From NCBI GenBank assembly GCA_031763025.1, contig JASSKH010000011.1, forward strand, positions 1 to 64,000: DNA of 64,000 bases. The letters run 5' to 3'. The notes under the pieces were generated by a model that worked only from the letters and a program-made list of their open reading frames with translations, did no database searches and was not told where the DNA came from. Shown one piece after another: positions 45,724-57,984 of the stretch (positions are counted from its first letter, which is position 1; each line of letters begins with the position of its first letter). The stretch is from Macrocystis pyrifera. Lineage: Eukaryota > Sar > Phaeophyceae > Laminariales > Laminariaceae. The translations under genes and the position numbers were made by a program.

Positions 45724-46103
45724 GAACTCGTAAGTTGATCTTTTCGAGCGTGCGCGCTCCAGAAAATGCGAATGATTATGATAGTGTGCCTGTAGACACC
45801 AGTAGCGTTTGGCGAGGGGAGGGTCCCGGAGATCTCTGTACTAAATCGACGAGATTCCACTGAATATCTTTGGACCAATCCCGCGGAAAATGCCGTTTTA
45901 CATGACTGAATCCGAGAAGAATGCCGTTTTATACCTGGCATTGGATTTTGAGAGTTTTATGTGTTTGTAACAGAGAGGCTGGGGATTTGGGCATTTGAAT
46001 ACTGGTTTGAGGATTTGAGTGTTGATTCAAAAATTTGATTTTTGAGTTACAGATTGGATTTTTGACGTTCTGAGTTTGGTTCGAGTTGATGTTTTTATTG
46101 ACA

Positions 46104-46690
46104 TGTATTGTTACGGCAAGCTCCCCGGGGTGAGCTGTCAACGCTCACCTGACTCGCCTCCTCAGTTCGTACGTTGGACCCTTCGGCAGTCCCAGTGGCT
46201 CCAGGGCTTCGCTCAGGCGAGAGCGAAGCAAACGATGACCAAAACCCTCGATTGCGAGCGATGCAGATACTCGATTATGCCCGTTATCACGCGTAATGAT
46301 GCGTATATGCGAGCGAACAGTCGGTTTAGCCTTTAATCCTTTAATCCTTTAGTTTTCAGTCCTTTAATCCACTTTTTAGGTTTTGCACGTATTCTCTTCC
46401 TTGCCTGGGTAGCGTCTAAAGACACTCGGTTTTGTCCACAACGCGGCATGCGTTGTACACCTTGGTCAGGCGTTTGACATTCAGCAGACTGAAACTGTCT
46501 GCTTATAGAAACGCAAGTCCCACACCCACAGAGTGGTCCGCCACTACTCTGCGCCCGACGACTCGTGGCTGCATGCCTCGACCCGTCGTACTTTAGATTG
46601 CTCCCACGTCCCTCCGCCGCAACACCCCCCCCAAGTCTGGTGCTATCTTCCAGATCTTAAGAAAGCGCGGCCCCGGATGACAGAGCTCCT
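46104..46690. other. No gene recognised
   Basis: Starts TGTTACGGC just past the end of copy B, which could be the edge of another LTR element, but no second copy was found to test this. Three CCTTTAATC words near 46330-46370. Confidence 0.3.
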
Positions 46691-46694
46691 CCCC

Positions 46695-46945
46695 TTTCTC
46701 CCCCCCTGCTCATTCCATCCCCGCCAGACCCGCCGTTTGGACCAACGGTTTAGGCCGGGGTGGTCGCCAGCGCCCTCCCTTGCTTCCCTTTCTTCCCCCC
46801 TTGCCCATTCCATCCCCGCCAGACCCGCCGTTTGGACCAACGGTTTAGGCTTTCCTCCGCTGTAGCTCCGGCGATTCCACTCCATATCTTCTTCCCATTT
46901 CCAGCCAGACCCACCGCTTGAACAGACGGTTTAGGCTGAAGTTGT
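46695..46945 (+). repeat. ~95-bp tandem repeat, three copies
   Basis: CATTCCATCCCCGCCAGACC and CGCCGTTTGGACCAACGG recur at 46711 and 46806; a third, weaker copy begins near 46898. Confidence 0.75.
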
Positions 46946-47100
46946 CGCCAGCTGTTTTCTTCGGTTTAAACTTGACGCTTGAACTGCTATCTGGACACCC
47001 CATTCGCCGCTACCAATGGCTGACGTCGTACACTTCTTTGATGAACGTTTGCCGCCTTCGAACGTCTGGAAACTCCCTCCGGACCTTAGTATCTAGCCGG

Positions 47101-47232
47101 TATGCCTCGCTCGCTACTCTGGAAGCTGTTTCTCGCTCTACCCTTATTGGCATCTCCGGCGGGCGAGAACGGCAGTCCGAACCCTGGTGCAGTCCATACG
47201 ATGCGTGAAATCTATACAGCTGCCTGGAAGTG
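47101..47232 (+). other. Short frame with signal-peptide look
   Basis: 44 codons: MPRSLLWKLFLALPLLASPA then GENGSPNPGAVHTM. A charged start, a hydrophobic core and an Ala-x-Ala-like site resemble a secretion signal. It may be chance opposite the minus-strand tract. Confidence 0.15.
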
Positions 47233-47365
47233 AAACCTTCACCTCATCCGGATCCCATTGGGGACCACTCCCATGCTTACGTGTCTCCACCAGGAATACG
47301 TGCAGCTGCAGCTGAGTAACACTCTCGAAGATTCCGTTCAATCCAGTTAAAACGTACTCGCATAC

Positions 47366-50300
47366 TCACGTGTTTGCGACGTCTCCCGAGAGCTTGCGAT
47401 CGGTCATCGTGTACAACGGTTTCGCCAAAGTTTCTTTCTCGGCAAGTCTTCTATCCGATCCCCCGACCAGGTGCGCGAGCCATATCGACAGCATTGACAG
47501 GTCGGAGCATTCATGAAATGTCTTAATGCCCACTGCGAAGACCGTCGTCCTCGGTTTGGCAATGCACCCGTTCACGTAAATTTTGTCAAGCGCGATGGCA
47601 GGGATCACAATAATCAATGACAGGCACGACAAACGTTTAGCCTCAGCCTGATGCCCATCAGTGACAGGCCTGACTAACGTCAACAGAACGCATGGTGGGT
47701 GAAGATCTGGGGTGGAACCCCGAATCCATCACTCAGCGAGTACTTCTTCGTTTCACTGAAGAGGCGAAGACTTGCAGAGTCCCGATAATGCTTTCTGTAG
47801 GCACTCTCAAATAGTTCGACAGATCCCTGCCCTCGGGTGTGGTTGACGAGACCGTAGCACACCGACACTCTTAGCGACTGGCACAGGGGGTTCACGGCTG
47901 TAAACGCCCCCCCTGCATCGCCCCGGACCAACAATAACGATTCCGAAACGCACATCGCTCAGTGTGAAGTTTTACCGCGAGTGCTTCCTTCGACGGCACA
48001 GGACACGGGAGCAAAATATTTGCTCGCTTCTTCCACCAAGTACATCACACACTCGAACCTATTACCTGCTTGCAGTCCTGGTTAGGGTCTGATATGTACA
48101 TCTCAGGGACCGTCCATATTTGTAGGGTGCTAGTGAGTGATACTGTCACTTGCGTGGTCACCCATTTGCCACTCCTGCGCTTATATAAGAGCACATACTT
48201 TACGGCCTTGGCTAACATGGGCTACTTACGCTTGCCCTGGGTCAGAAAAGTTGGGCATGCCACGCCCGGACCACCCAACGTGTTGCGAACCAAGGCGAAC
48301 AACTCCGGTATCATTGCCTTCGATGTAGCTGGCTTTGAGTCCTCGTTATTAAGAGTCTGCCGGCGTATACCTTCGTTGTATTGCCAGTACCATCCATCTT
48401 CATATTTGTCTCTTCACCTGACCTACAGACCCGACTAAGAATATTCGTGTTTCCGTGGTAGCACTCCACCATGAAAGAACCTCTTCCATGATCTTCCTCT
48501 AACAGACGCGAATTCTGTACTGTATCAATTACTTGGATTGATAGGGCAGAGGGTGGACTCACGGGCCCCTCGTATCGTGTCGTCACCCTTGGAGATAATC
48601 CGCACCTACGGCAGTAGTGACTCGGCAACACCAAGAATGTCACAAGTTTCCGTAATTCCAGTCGTCTTTACAACCATCGACGTTGATTGGTCAGGCATGT
48701 TTTGGGGGTCACAACGCGGTTGACTATCTGGTTTCGAGCGCGTTTACAGGTTATATTCATTACAGGTGGCACCTGATGTGTACACAAAGCGTTTGTCTCT
48801 AATTCCTGTATCACTCTGTGTTGCTGGTGCAATCCCTTCGTCTGCAACAAGCTCCGCAAGGATAAATCCCTCCGATGCTAGTCCCTCCGGACCTCAGTAC
48901 GTTTGACAACAAGGTGCATCGTCTGGAAAAGCCTCTCTGAACCCATCACCTCAATGCCGAACACGCCAGCCTTGACAGGGGATTCGGGAGCAGGTGACGA
49001 GCTCAGAGTGACTACTACAGGTCCGTCGCGCATTCGATGAATTGCAGATCTCTTCTGCGCCGCATGCAGGAAAATCTCTGACTTTCGAACAGCCGAGTCG
49101 ACGACGGGCAACTCCTTTCCCCCGGCATACGGTCAAACTTAGTTCACCGACCACAACACCGCATTCACCTCCTGTGGCGCGGACGACCGCCCAGCATTGC
49201 CTGATTGACTCAAGGCGACAGTACACCCGATTACCCGCTCGGAGTTTGTGTGTACCTGGCGAGACCCTTTCTTTGTTCTCAATCACTTGCATGTGTCGGA
49301 CTTTTCTGTCTGGCCGGGACAGGTTCGTTCGTTATACTAGTGGCCGGTATTGAGGCACGTGGTCACCGGTACCAAGCCACGCTATCCAAGGGGCTCACCT
49401 TTGCCAGTACGTTGGCCTGAGCAAGTTGAGCATAGCGTTGATCTTGGAGTGTTATGAACTTACCCCTGAATTGACGACTCCCACTCGTGCAAATAGTTGT
49501 CGAGACACGCCGGTCCATTCTTAGCGTTGGGCGCCGTTTACCAGCCAGTTACCGTTCGCTCTGACTTCGTTGGGCGTGACTCTGTTACCTCCTTAGTAGT
49601 ACCCGTGGTGCCTCTGGGACCGGTTGCGTTTAACTCCGGTTTCGTTGGGCTTGACTCTACTTACATTATTTTGCCATATCCGTGATAATTCCGGATCCAG
49701 TAGCCTTTCTGTCTCATTGATGACCCTCCTAGCTTGCCTCAAGAGTGCCACACAGTTAAAAAGCCTTCGGCGTTCGCGACATTGATCACACCCCGTATTT
49801 CTCAAGGGTTGTGGTACTGAATTAACTCATAGAGCCGCCTTCCATGATTTTTACCTTCTTTTCGAGCATTCGATCTTCGAGGACGGTCGCCAGGAGAATA
49901 GGAACTCCATTCTCGGCTGCTTCGTGTTTCGGAGCGATCCATATATATAACGTTTGGAGTCGATTGTTTTATTAATTCCAACGTCTTCACCTTGGGGTCC
50001 CTCGTTCGCTTCCTGAATCACCCATTTACCTTGGTGTTGATTAACCTATTAACCTCTTCCTCGTAGGGGAACTCCACGACCGCTCACAGAAATCCTTACC
50101 TTGGATATCCTTCAAGTAGATCCGCGTTTTCATCGTAGACAGGGGCGACTCAACCCCGGGTTTGACCGCCCAAAGTACAGTAGTCCCCTTATCTAAGACA
50201 TCCTCTGCCAAGGGTTGGGTTGACAGGAGTAATCCCCTTACCTTAGATGTGCTCTCCCACCCCCCCCCCCCTTGCGTTTCACTCGGCTGAGCGAACGCAA

Positions 50301-50550
50301 GACATCGAAGAATAACTTCATCCACTCTGTCCTGTGTCTATCACTGTGACACATCCACTGGAAAAACGACAACTATTTTCGGTGGAACGCTAAACTGTTG
50401 CTTTGGCCGATTCCTGGTGTCGTGGATACGGTTCGGATTCTTTGTCAGGCATACATTCTGCATCCTACACTCATTACCGTGTCGATTAGTGTATTCAACC
50501 ATTTCGTTCCGGCCACATATTACCGTTGTTATACCCGGTAACGCGGTTTA
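47366..50550 (-). pseudogene. Unidentified decayed protein-like tract
   Basis: Many minus-strand segments read like real protein and unlike the opposite strand. Examples are PGITTVICGRNEMVEYTNRH (about 50.5 kb), DKGTTVLWAVKPGVESPLST (about 50.15 kb), DGPVVVTLSSSPAPESPVKA (about 49.0 kb), SFMVECYHGNTNILSRV (about 48.45 kb), LTSTLQIWTVPEMYISDPN (about 48.1 kb), VELFESAYRKHYRDSASL (about 47.8 kb) and DLSMLSIWLAHLVGGSDRR (about 47.45 kb). They follow one another on one strand over about 3.2 kb with several breaks or introns between. IDTGQS at about 50.33 kb resembles a retroviral-type aspartic protease motif, so an old retroelement or virus-like insertion is possible, but no polymerase or integrase was recognised. 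Treated as a fossil of unknown family. Confidence 0.45.
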
Positions 50551-51655
50551 TTTCCTGGCTTGAAGCGCGTACCAGATGGTCTGCATAGGTGTTTAAAGAC
50601 GTTGTTCCAAATAATATGCGCAGGTGTATACGTAGAGGGTTTAACTTCAACGTGTAGATAAACATAGATGTATCCCCTTTATGTTTCGTTTTTCCTTCCG
50701 TCGTTCATCCTCCTGAAAACTGCAGCAATCAGGATACGGTGGTACTTGAGAGCGTGCTTGGAACAATGAAAAACTCATTTGACACACCAAATCAAACACA
50801 CCACCGCACAAGTGCATATTTATGGTATTAAGTCTTGGATATTCGTGCATGAAACAAAGGTAGACTCTGCAAAAACATCAAGCACGTACAGATACAATTG
50901 TTTGGTGCACACCTAAACGATATTGCAGCATTTCTTTGTGCCGTTACTTTGCATGTATGGATACTCCCAGTACTACACACTGTACTGAAAGAGGACTTGC
51001 AGTTCCTTATTTCATCGTGGGCAACGTCCAAACTGCTGTAGTAACAAGCTACGCGACCGCACCCAGATACGGCGCGCGCACGTGCATGCTTGCTCGTCAA
51101 TGCCATGCACGGAGCTGTGTCAAAATACGAGCCGGCTCGATAGGCCAACCAGGTGCCCTTCACAGGTCATACAGAGCTCTTTGCGCGTCTGATATCGGAG
51201 CACCCAGGCCAAATACTCGTGGAAAACAGATGTCAGATACATACACACTTCTACAGGGCATGGTATCATCCTCTGCCACCCACTTCCCGCCTTTGACGAC
51301 AGCACCCAACCTCACGTCGTCTGCGCGAACGTGGCAAATCCTTTGCCGAAGCGACTGCGCTAAACCTCACGCCGTCCAGGCCAAGATGACAGACGATTGC
51401 CACAGCGACGGCATAACACTACCTCACGTCGGCTGGATGATCGTGGTACAGCGTTCAGAAAATAAATTAGGTGAAGCACACTGGCACGGCGCCGGGTGCG
51501 ATCTTCTGAAAATATTCGTATCCATTACCCGTTATGTAACCACAGTGAGTGCATTCAAGTTGTAAGTGGTACGATGCTATGCTACCCATTACTGATTATG
51601 TAACGGAGTAAACACGAACCAAAACCACCACCCACCCACCAAAACTCACGTCTCA
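50551..51655. other. No gene recognised
   Basis: A plus-strand frame of 209 codons (50936-51565) is the longest here, but has no recognisable domain and a composition like neighbouring non-coding DNA. Confidence 0.3.
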
Positions 51656-51659
51656 GGGG

Positions 51660-51990
51660 AGAGCTCACCATCATCTGCCCCTATAATGACAAGTGCTCAC
51701 CTTCACTGTCAAAATGCTATGCCCTCAGTGCTTACCTTCACTGAACTCAACCCACGGGGGCGCTCACCTCGCCACGAAACCAGACCTCATGACACTCAAC
51801 AGCACACAAACCTACCGAACTCCTGGAATCCCCGCAGCATCCAATCCTGAGGGAGGGGCTCACCTTCACCTCCCCTCTCAGCGATAGCACGATGACAAGT
51901 GCTTACCTCCACTTGCAAGGTGCTACGCTCATCAGTGCTCACCTTCACTGAGATCAATCCGCGGGGGCGCTCACCTCGCCGTCCTGCCTG
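51660..51990. repeat. GCTCACC repeats, splice-donor-like on minus strand
   Basis: GCTCACC or GCTTACC occurs at 51663, 51694, 51730, 51762, 51858, 51901, 51937 and 51969; spacings cluster at 31-36 bases. Blocks 51691-51785 and 51896-51990 are diverged duplicates. On the minus strand each reads (A/G)GGTGAGC or AGGTAAGC, matching a consensus 5' splice site. Confidence 0.7.
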
Positions 51991-53679
51991 CTAGTAGTGA
52001 CAATGGACTTACTCCCAATATGTTACCTTATCGAGAGTATCAAGCACACTGTCATACCGCCCCAACAACAGCCGATATGCGAACATCTCAGGCATGCTAT
52101 CATACCGAGAAGGCCAAAAGCACTATCCATCATGCAACCCGAACAACAGCCGAAATGCGCATCCCACGATTCCTATTGTACCAAGCATACCAGACGTACT
52201 AGCATACAACCCTTCTCGTTGATACGCGGAAATCAGGCTGTGAACAACATAAATACGTGCAAAGATGGCAACTCACTCCCAAGCAACAGGTGCAGAATAC
52301 CGGTCTATTGCCACGGTTGTGCTGATCTTACGCTGCTGCTGTGGTATCATCGTTGTCAGATCATACCATGAGTAACAGCCAGTACGTGGATCACTGCTGT
52401 GTCTATACCTACTGTAGTGAGGACGTTTGCGTGGGTGCATACCGGGTGTGGTCCTTTCTGTATCTCTCCTATATTTTGCACCTGGCTCAGCGGAACACAC
52501 TGCTCTTCCTGCGACTCAGTTGTGTTTTTGATATGCTACCTTGCTTTTCAGGTTTTTGAGGTTACTGCGTCCCCTTTCACGCATATTTTCAGCATCAAAA
52601 TTAACTCCCCACACATGCCATTACTGCTTGCAGGTGCCCGCCCACGTCCTACATACCCACACAAAGCATTCTATCAACCCAGTCCCCCTCCTTGTTTTGT
52701 GCCTAATGACACAGCATAGACAGGACCAAGTCCGTTTGGAGGCTGGTCCAGCTCGTAGTGTTGGTAGTAGGTCTTTTAGCATGATATCCTTATACGGTAC
52801 GCCCAGGAAAACGTGTCCGCTTCTTTTCGAATTTCCATGTAGATGTTTGGGTTTTAGTGTAGGGGAACAACAAAAACAGGCTCGCTCGTCCATATGCTGC
52901 CCGTGAGCGTGTACTACTAGCATTCCATTTACTTGAGGTCGCCAGACATTCGTTTTCACTCGCTCTTTGACCTATCAACGTTGGCCCGAGACAATAAAAA
53001 CGTACCCTGAGCTGTACGCGGGTGTGATACTAGTATGCCCAATAGTAAAATCATATTGTCAATGCAGTAAATGTAAAAACAGGCAGAGAATATTACACAC
53101 GATGACTGGGGCACGTCTACACCTCAGACAGAAGACACAAAAAGTGAGGTCCGCGCACGTACGTATCAGGTACATGCGGTACGCTGTACAGCGTCGACAA
53201 ATCGATATATTGTATAGACCCTTGCTGAAGGTCGGTTCAGTTTGCGAGATATATATATATCTGGTATATTTTTATCACGAGACTTAAACCTATTCCTTGT
53301 CGGTGTTGATACTAAAATATAACTACTAATAATAATATAATTGCAACGGTGCCTGGAGATACGTGTTCGTGGCACTGCTCGACGTCTTGCCAGTTGGCTA
53401 CTGCTGTGACAGGTTGAATGTTCCCTTGACACTGCAGGGGGCCAGCACAGACATTTCTAGTTTGCTTTGCTGGGACCTTACATGAGTTCGGTGGCATGGC
53501 CCTACTGTTGACAGGACAAACAGCTGCTGTTACAGCAGGGTACAGCTCTCAGACCGTAAAAAGGACCTGCGTTCGTTAGATCTCTGAGGCCGGCTCACCT
53601 GTTGTTTGGGAGTTCGAGGAAGTGCCTTCAAGCAGTAATGATCGGGTCACGCAGAACGTGGATCGATGCAATGCAGTAG
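51991..53679. other. No gene recognised
   Basis: Short frames on both strands; AT-rich run near 53250. CTACTGTAGT and CAGCAGGG-type words as elsewhere in the window. Confidence 0.3.
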
Positions 53680-54273
53680 ATGCAAGCAGTCAGCGTGAAC
53701 ACTCAACGAAGCATCACAGACACGATGACGGGCATGACGGGCAAGGCAGGGCCCAAGGGGCTAGGGGTCGATAGGACAGGTATCACAGATCACTTGGCTT
53801 TGACTTTCTTTCTTCACTCTTGGTGGTGTTTTTATAAACACCGGGTGGTCCCGGAACCTCGTTACTGGCTCTGTACTCGAGACCGAAGGCGTCCCCACAC
53901 CGGGGATCCTCCCTGCCGCTATAAGATCCCCCCAGAGGATGCTAACCAAAGCTTGCCCTCTGCCTATCGAATAGACCCGACGCGTGACCCTGATCAGGAC
54001 AGCGGTCTCGCGCCGTATTATCCTCCCCATAGCGCTGGTCACGACAGTCACAGCGCTATGAACCTCCCTCCCTGGCGCCACCCGCCGTAACACCCCCCCC
54101 TGCCCGACACGTAACCATTGTCGGCACAAAGCCGGCGCCCCGGTGCTAGCCCGGCGACAGCGTGTGCGCTTTCCTCCTCGGACACCCCCCCAGACCGGCG
54201 CATATGAGCGACGGTGCCCAGCGGGTATTACGATCATGGACCGCTGCAGCGCCTGCGCCTTCCACCTCCGCAC
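53680..54273. other. Overlapping long frames, unrecognised
   Basis: A 136-codon plus-strand frame (53680-54090) and a 170-codon minus-strand frame (53761-54273) overlap. Neither shows a domain, and at most one can be real. They adjoin the 120-bp repeats. Confidence 0.2.
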
Positions 54274-54632
54274 CTCGCCGTCGGCTCGATGTTGCAGCTC
54301 CTCTCCTTCCCTTAGTGCTGCCCTCAGACGGTGGTAAGAAGAACGGCGGTCCTGACCTTCGTCCAGACGTTCTTCAGCATTCCTCTTCCATCCATCGCCG
54401 TCGGCCCGGTGTTGCAGCGCCCTTCCTTTCCGCGATGTTACCCTTGGACGGTAGTAAGAAGAACGGCGGTCCTGACCTTAGTCCAGATGTTCTTCAGCTT
54501 TCCTCCTCCATCCATCGCCGTCGACCCGATGTTGCAGCGCCCTTCCTTTTCGCGGTGTTGCCCTTGGACGGTGGTAAGAAGAACGGGGGTCCTGACCTTC
54601 GTCCAGGTATTCTTCAGCCTTCCTCCTCTTGA
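54162..54632 (+). other. Frame through 120-bp repeats (40-residue repeat)
   Basis: 156 codons. The last ~115 residues are three copies of a 40-residue unit with DGGKKNGGPDLRPDVLQ, then SSSIHRRRP and VAAPFL. Because the unit is exactly 120 bp, the opposite strand is open too (54438-54776, with LKNIWTKVRTAVLLTTVQGQ repeats), so openness alone does not show which strand, if either, is coding. Confidence 0.25.
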
Positions 54633-54740
54633 TATCGACGTCGACCCAATGTTGCAGCGCCTCTTGTTCCCGCGGTGCTGACCTTGGACGGTGCTGAGAA
54701 GAGCGGCGGACCTGACCCTCGTACAGTCTTCACTTGCAAC
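54285..54740 (+). repeat. 120-bp tandem repeat, ~3.7 copies
   Basis: GGTAAGAAGAACGGCGGTCC recurs near 54334, 54454 and 54574, with a weaker copy near 54694. Copies differ at roughly 10% of positions in the first three and more in the last. Confidence 0.85.
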
Positions 54741-55235
54741 TGCCTGCGCCACATCTGTCAAACACGCTCGGAGCATGTACTCATCTGCGAAAAAACATTT
54801 TTTCTTCCCGGCTTACCTGCATCTCAGGTGGGGGTTCCTCTCGAAGGCCTACGTCTGCACTTTGACAATAACCTACACGTTTAAGCTTTTGGCCAGACAT
54901 AGATTCCACTGAAAGCTACCATCGTCCTACCCCACCACCTAACCTTTAACTGAGATTTCAGATAATTCTGCCAGTCTTTTGTCGTATGGCTATACGTGGC
55001 CACACTACCGAGACGCTGCGGTGGCCGTCCACCTTGCCCCTCTCTATATATATATATCTGCGGGCTTGACTTGTCAAACCTGTTATAACGGTTCACCGAT
55101 CAGTATTCCAACATACTCACGTACTTGTTTGTATCGATGTGGCAAAACTTCACGTTTCCTTGCAAGGTCGTTTTATGTATTCGTTCATCACGGGCTGTAG
55201 GAAGTTCATGAGTTCTTTCTACTCCGGGCCAAAAT
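54741..55235. other. No gene recognised
   Basis: Short frames only. TATATATATATC run near 55047. Confidence 0.35.
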
Positions 55236-55485
55236 TATTATTCGAGTGACTTAGGTCGGTTTAAGGTACTGACGTTCACGCCACATCGACTTGCTGGCAC
55301 TAGCCAAGGTAAATATTTGATTCCGAGTTAAGTAAGTCTTTGAAGCTACTGGCGTTTGCGCCACCTTTATTCGAGTGACGTAGGTCGTTTCAAGGTACTC
55401 CGCATCGACTTATTGGCGCTAGCCAAGGTAAATATTTGATTCCGAGTCAAAAAGTGTTTGAAGGTACAGACGTTTATGCCACCCC
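55236..55485 (+). repeat. ~120-130-bp duplication
   Basis: ATTCGAGTGAC...TTTCAAGGTAC and GCCAAGGTAAATATTTGATT (near 55303 and 55422) occur twice in the same order, followed each time by a TTTGAAG...GACGTTTATGCCACC or similar segment. Confidence 0.7.
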
Positions 55486-55666
55486 CCCAGCACGGACACT
55501 GTCCACTCGTGCAACTTGTTCGTGCTAAAATCGACCACGCGTCTAAAAACGGCATTCGTCCAGACCTACTTCCAAATCGTACCCCTCGTATATCGCTTTT
55601 TGTGGAAGTAGTTGCAGCAAGGTGGAGACAAACACCCCCCCAGAAATGAAACTGCCTACCACCTAC

Positions 55667-56227
55667 TGTTACAGCGGTTCGGTGCCACAGGGCATTGCTA
55701 AGGTAGCCGTCGAGAGGCCCGATAGACAATGGATTGATGCCGAACGAGGAGGGTTGCCTTGAAGAGGATTGCCAGGGAGGCTGACATGCGGAGCAAAGAC
55801 AGGTTCCATGCCGAGCTGTCAGTCGACCTAACAAAAAGGGGACGATGATGAGAAATGCCCAGGGAAACACGCCTCCAGGAAGTCAAACCTCAGACAGAAA
55901 GGAGTGCGGATGTACACACAAGTTTTTCCCTGGCCAAGAGCAATCCAAATACTCCGAGACCCACCTAACGTCCTCAACACCGGGCCTGTCGATCAACGAA
56001 AGCGAGCGAAGGAGCCAGCATGGATCAGTACTACAACCAGCACGTGGGGGCCAACATGCCCGCAGGTCAGAACATTTCCCTAGAGGTGCGATTTGTGGTG
56101 AATGCAAGCGAAGAATGGACCCCAGGAGGTCGCCAGTGGCTATGAGACAGGTTACCACCACGAGGGGTATCGAGCTGCCTCCTAGCCGGCAAGAGAGGAC
56201 CCTCGGGCAGAGAACACATTTGAAACA
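55667..56227 (+). repeat. 5' LTR of the gypsy element
   Basis: 561 bp; about 99% identical to 62056-62615. Confidence 0.9.
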
Positions 56228-56681
56228 TGGTGTCTAGTCCGGGATCTGCGCGCCGCTTGTAGCGGTCGATAGGGCACTCTCCTCGCAGGATAGTGATGCA
56301 GGGTCCTCAAAGACCAACCTGCTCAACACTCGGCTTCGCTTATTTTTTATCTTTGTTTTTTTTCTTGCTTTGACCGTTCACAAAACAAAAACAAAAACGA
56401 AAAAAAAAAAGCAGTTCACACACAGGGTTCCTATGCATCACAATCTCGATCGGCCGACACCCACAAGCCGGCAGGCGCCAAGGCCCCCACACATTTTACA
56501 GCAGCAGGGTTACCAAGCCTTCGGGTCGCCATCAGCAGCCCCTTGTTCTCAGTTGGTAGAGGAGCCCAGAGCTTCCTCGCGTCGAGGTCGCCCGATTACT
56601 GAGCACAAAGCAAGTATTGCCCCAATTAATAGTATGATATAAGACTACACCATAGAACGAAATACCACAAAAATAGACGTC

Positions 56682-57445
56682 TTGAGTACGCAACGCGTAG
56701 CTGAGCCCTTGCCTTGTCAAGGTAAGCGCCACTTCTAGCGTTGAGCCCACTGCCGTTGACAGGTTAGGTGGTAGACGCATGAGGTTTGCCGAGCCCGTCG
56801 CCACATGAAGTAGTGCTGTACGGTACGCATGGTCTCAATTTGGCGGTAAACTACATTCAAAGTCACAGCAGTAAAAACAACATAAAAAAGAACACCTTCT
56901 TCGAACAAAGCTACATTCAAAGCCACAGCAGTAACAACAACAAAGCACAGGACCACATAATCGATCACACCATACCGCGCGATCAATTTCTTGAGTACGC
57001 AACGCGTAGCTGAGCCCTTGCTTTGTCAAGGTAGGCGCCACTTCTAGCGTCGTGCCCACAGCCGTCGACAGGTTATGTGGTAGACGCATGAAGTTTGCCG
57101 AGCCCGTAGCCTCGTGAAGTAGTGCTGTACGGTACGCATGGTATCAATTTGGCGGTAAATTACACTCAAGTCACAGCAGTAACCACAAAATAATATAATA
57201 CCACACGATAGATCACACCGTACCGCAAGATCGACGTCTTGAGTACGCAATGCGTAGCTGAGCCCTGGCGTTGTCCAGGTAAGCGTCACGTCGAACGTCG
57301 AGCCCACTGCCGTTGAGAGGTTGCGTGGTAGACGAACGAATACCGCAACGCGTAGCTGAGCCCTGGCGTTGTCCAGGTAAGCGCCACTTCAAACGTCGAG
57401 CCCACTGCCGTTGACAGGTTACGTGGTAGACGAACGAATTTCGCC
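56682..57445 (+). repeat. Four long direct repeats inside gypsy element
   Basis: CGCAACGCGTAGCTGAGCCC (or CGCAATGCG...) starts copies near 56690, 57000, 57247 and 57347. Copies run on through a CCACTGCCGTTGACAGGTTA-like stretch and TGCTGTACGGTACGC, with unequal lengths of about 100 to 310 bases. Confidence 0.8.
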
Positions 57446-57984
57446 GAGTCCGTCGCCGTTTAATTTTGTGCTGTACGGTACGCGTGGCCTCAATTTTGCG
57501 GTACATCACACTCAAGTCCACACCAAAACGGAGTACAAGAACAACCAACCAATGCTCAGCAATAAAATATTAAACAAAAAAAAAAAACACACACACATCC
57601 AATATATTATATATTTATTATATGTGTCAAGAGCCGTGGCTACGCGAAGGTAACCCAACGGATTGTGATGAACACAAAGACTACCTCGTAGACCACACCA
57701 CAGCGCAGGATGGAAGGAGGTGAGAGACACCGCGTTGGGACCACCGGCGGTACGAGGAGACAGAGCGATGACATGGAGTAAGACGGTGCTCCCGCAGCAC
57801 ACCCCCAACCTGCTGTCTCGTATGCCATCGCGCTCACACATCCATCCTAACCAACCCCGCGCCCCCTCGATCAGCCCCTTGTGCGAGATAAATTGCGCCG
57901 CAGCACACCCCCGACCTGCTGTCTTGTACGTCACCACGCTCACCCGCTCAGGCCGCCTGTTGTCTTCCAGGTTACATACGATGT

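Larger units (their letters stand above)
43026..46103 (+). mobile_element. Non-autonomous copia-related element, copy B (3' end missing)
   Basis: A plus-strand relative of copy A. A 266-bp LTR (43026-43291) is followed by CACTAGTGG, the shared leader and the start of gag (MPSFEDVPSQEASVES near 43371). The same ~2.5-kb passenger DNA, TACGTA run, copia 3' untranslated block (about 45.2-45.65 kb) and tRNA-like segment follow. Similarity to copy A stops near 46103, before any 3' LTR. The gag start is closer to the autonomous element here than in copy A. Confidence 0.8.

Noticed and set aside
46104-46690. Solo LTR beginning TGTTACGGC
   Set aside because: No matching end, second copy or target duplication could be found.
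48560-48760. RNA-virus polymerase signature (a GDD word and an SG...T...N-like word on the minus strand)
   Set aside because: The spacing and the other polymerase motifs are not recognisable, so the two short words are not evidence.
51660-51990. CRISPR-like 32-36-base periodicity
   Set aside because: The conserved part is only seven or eight bases and the intervals are themselves duplicates.
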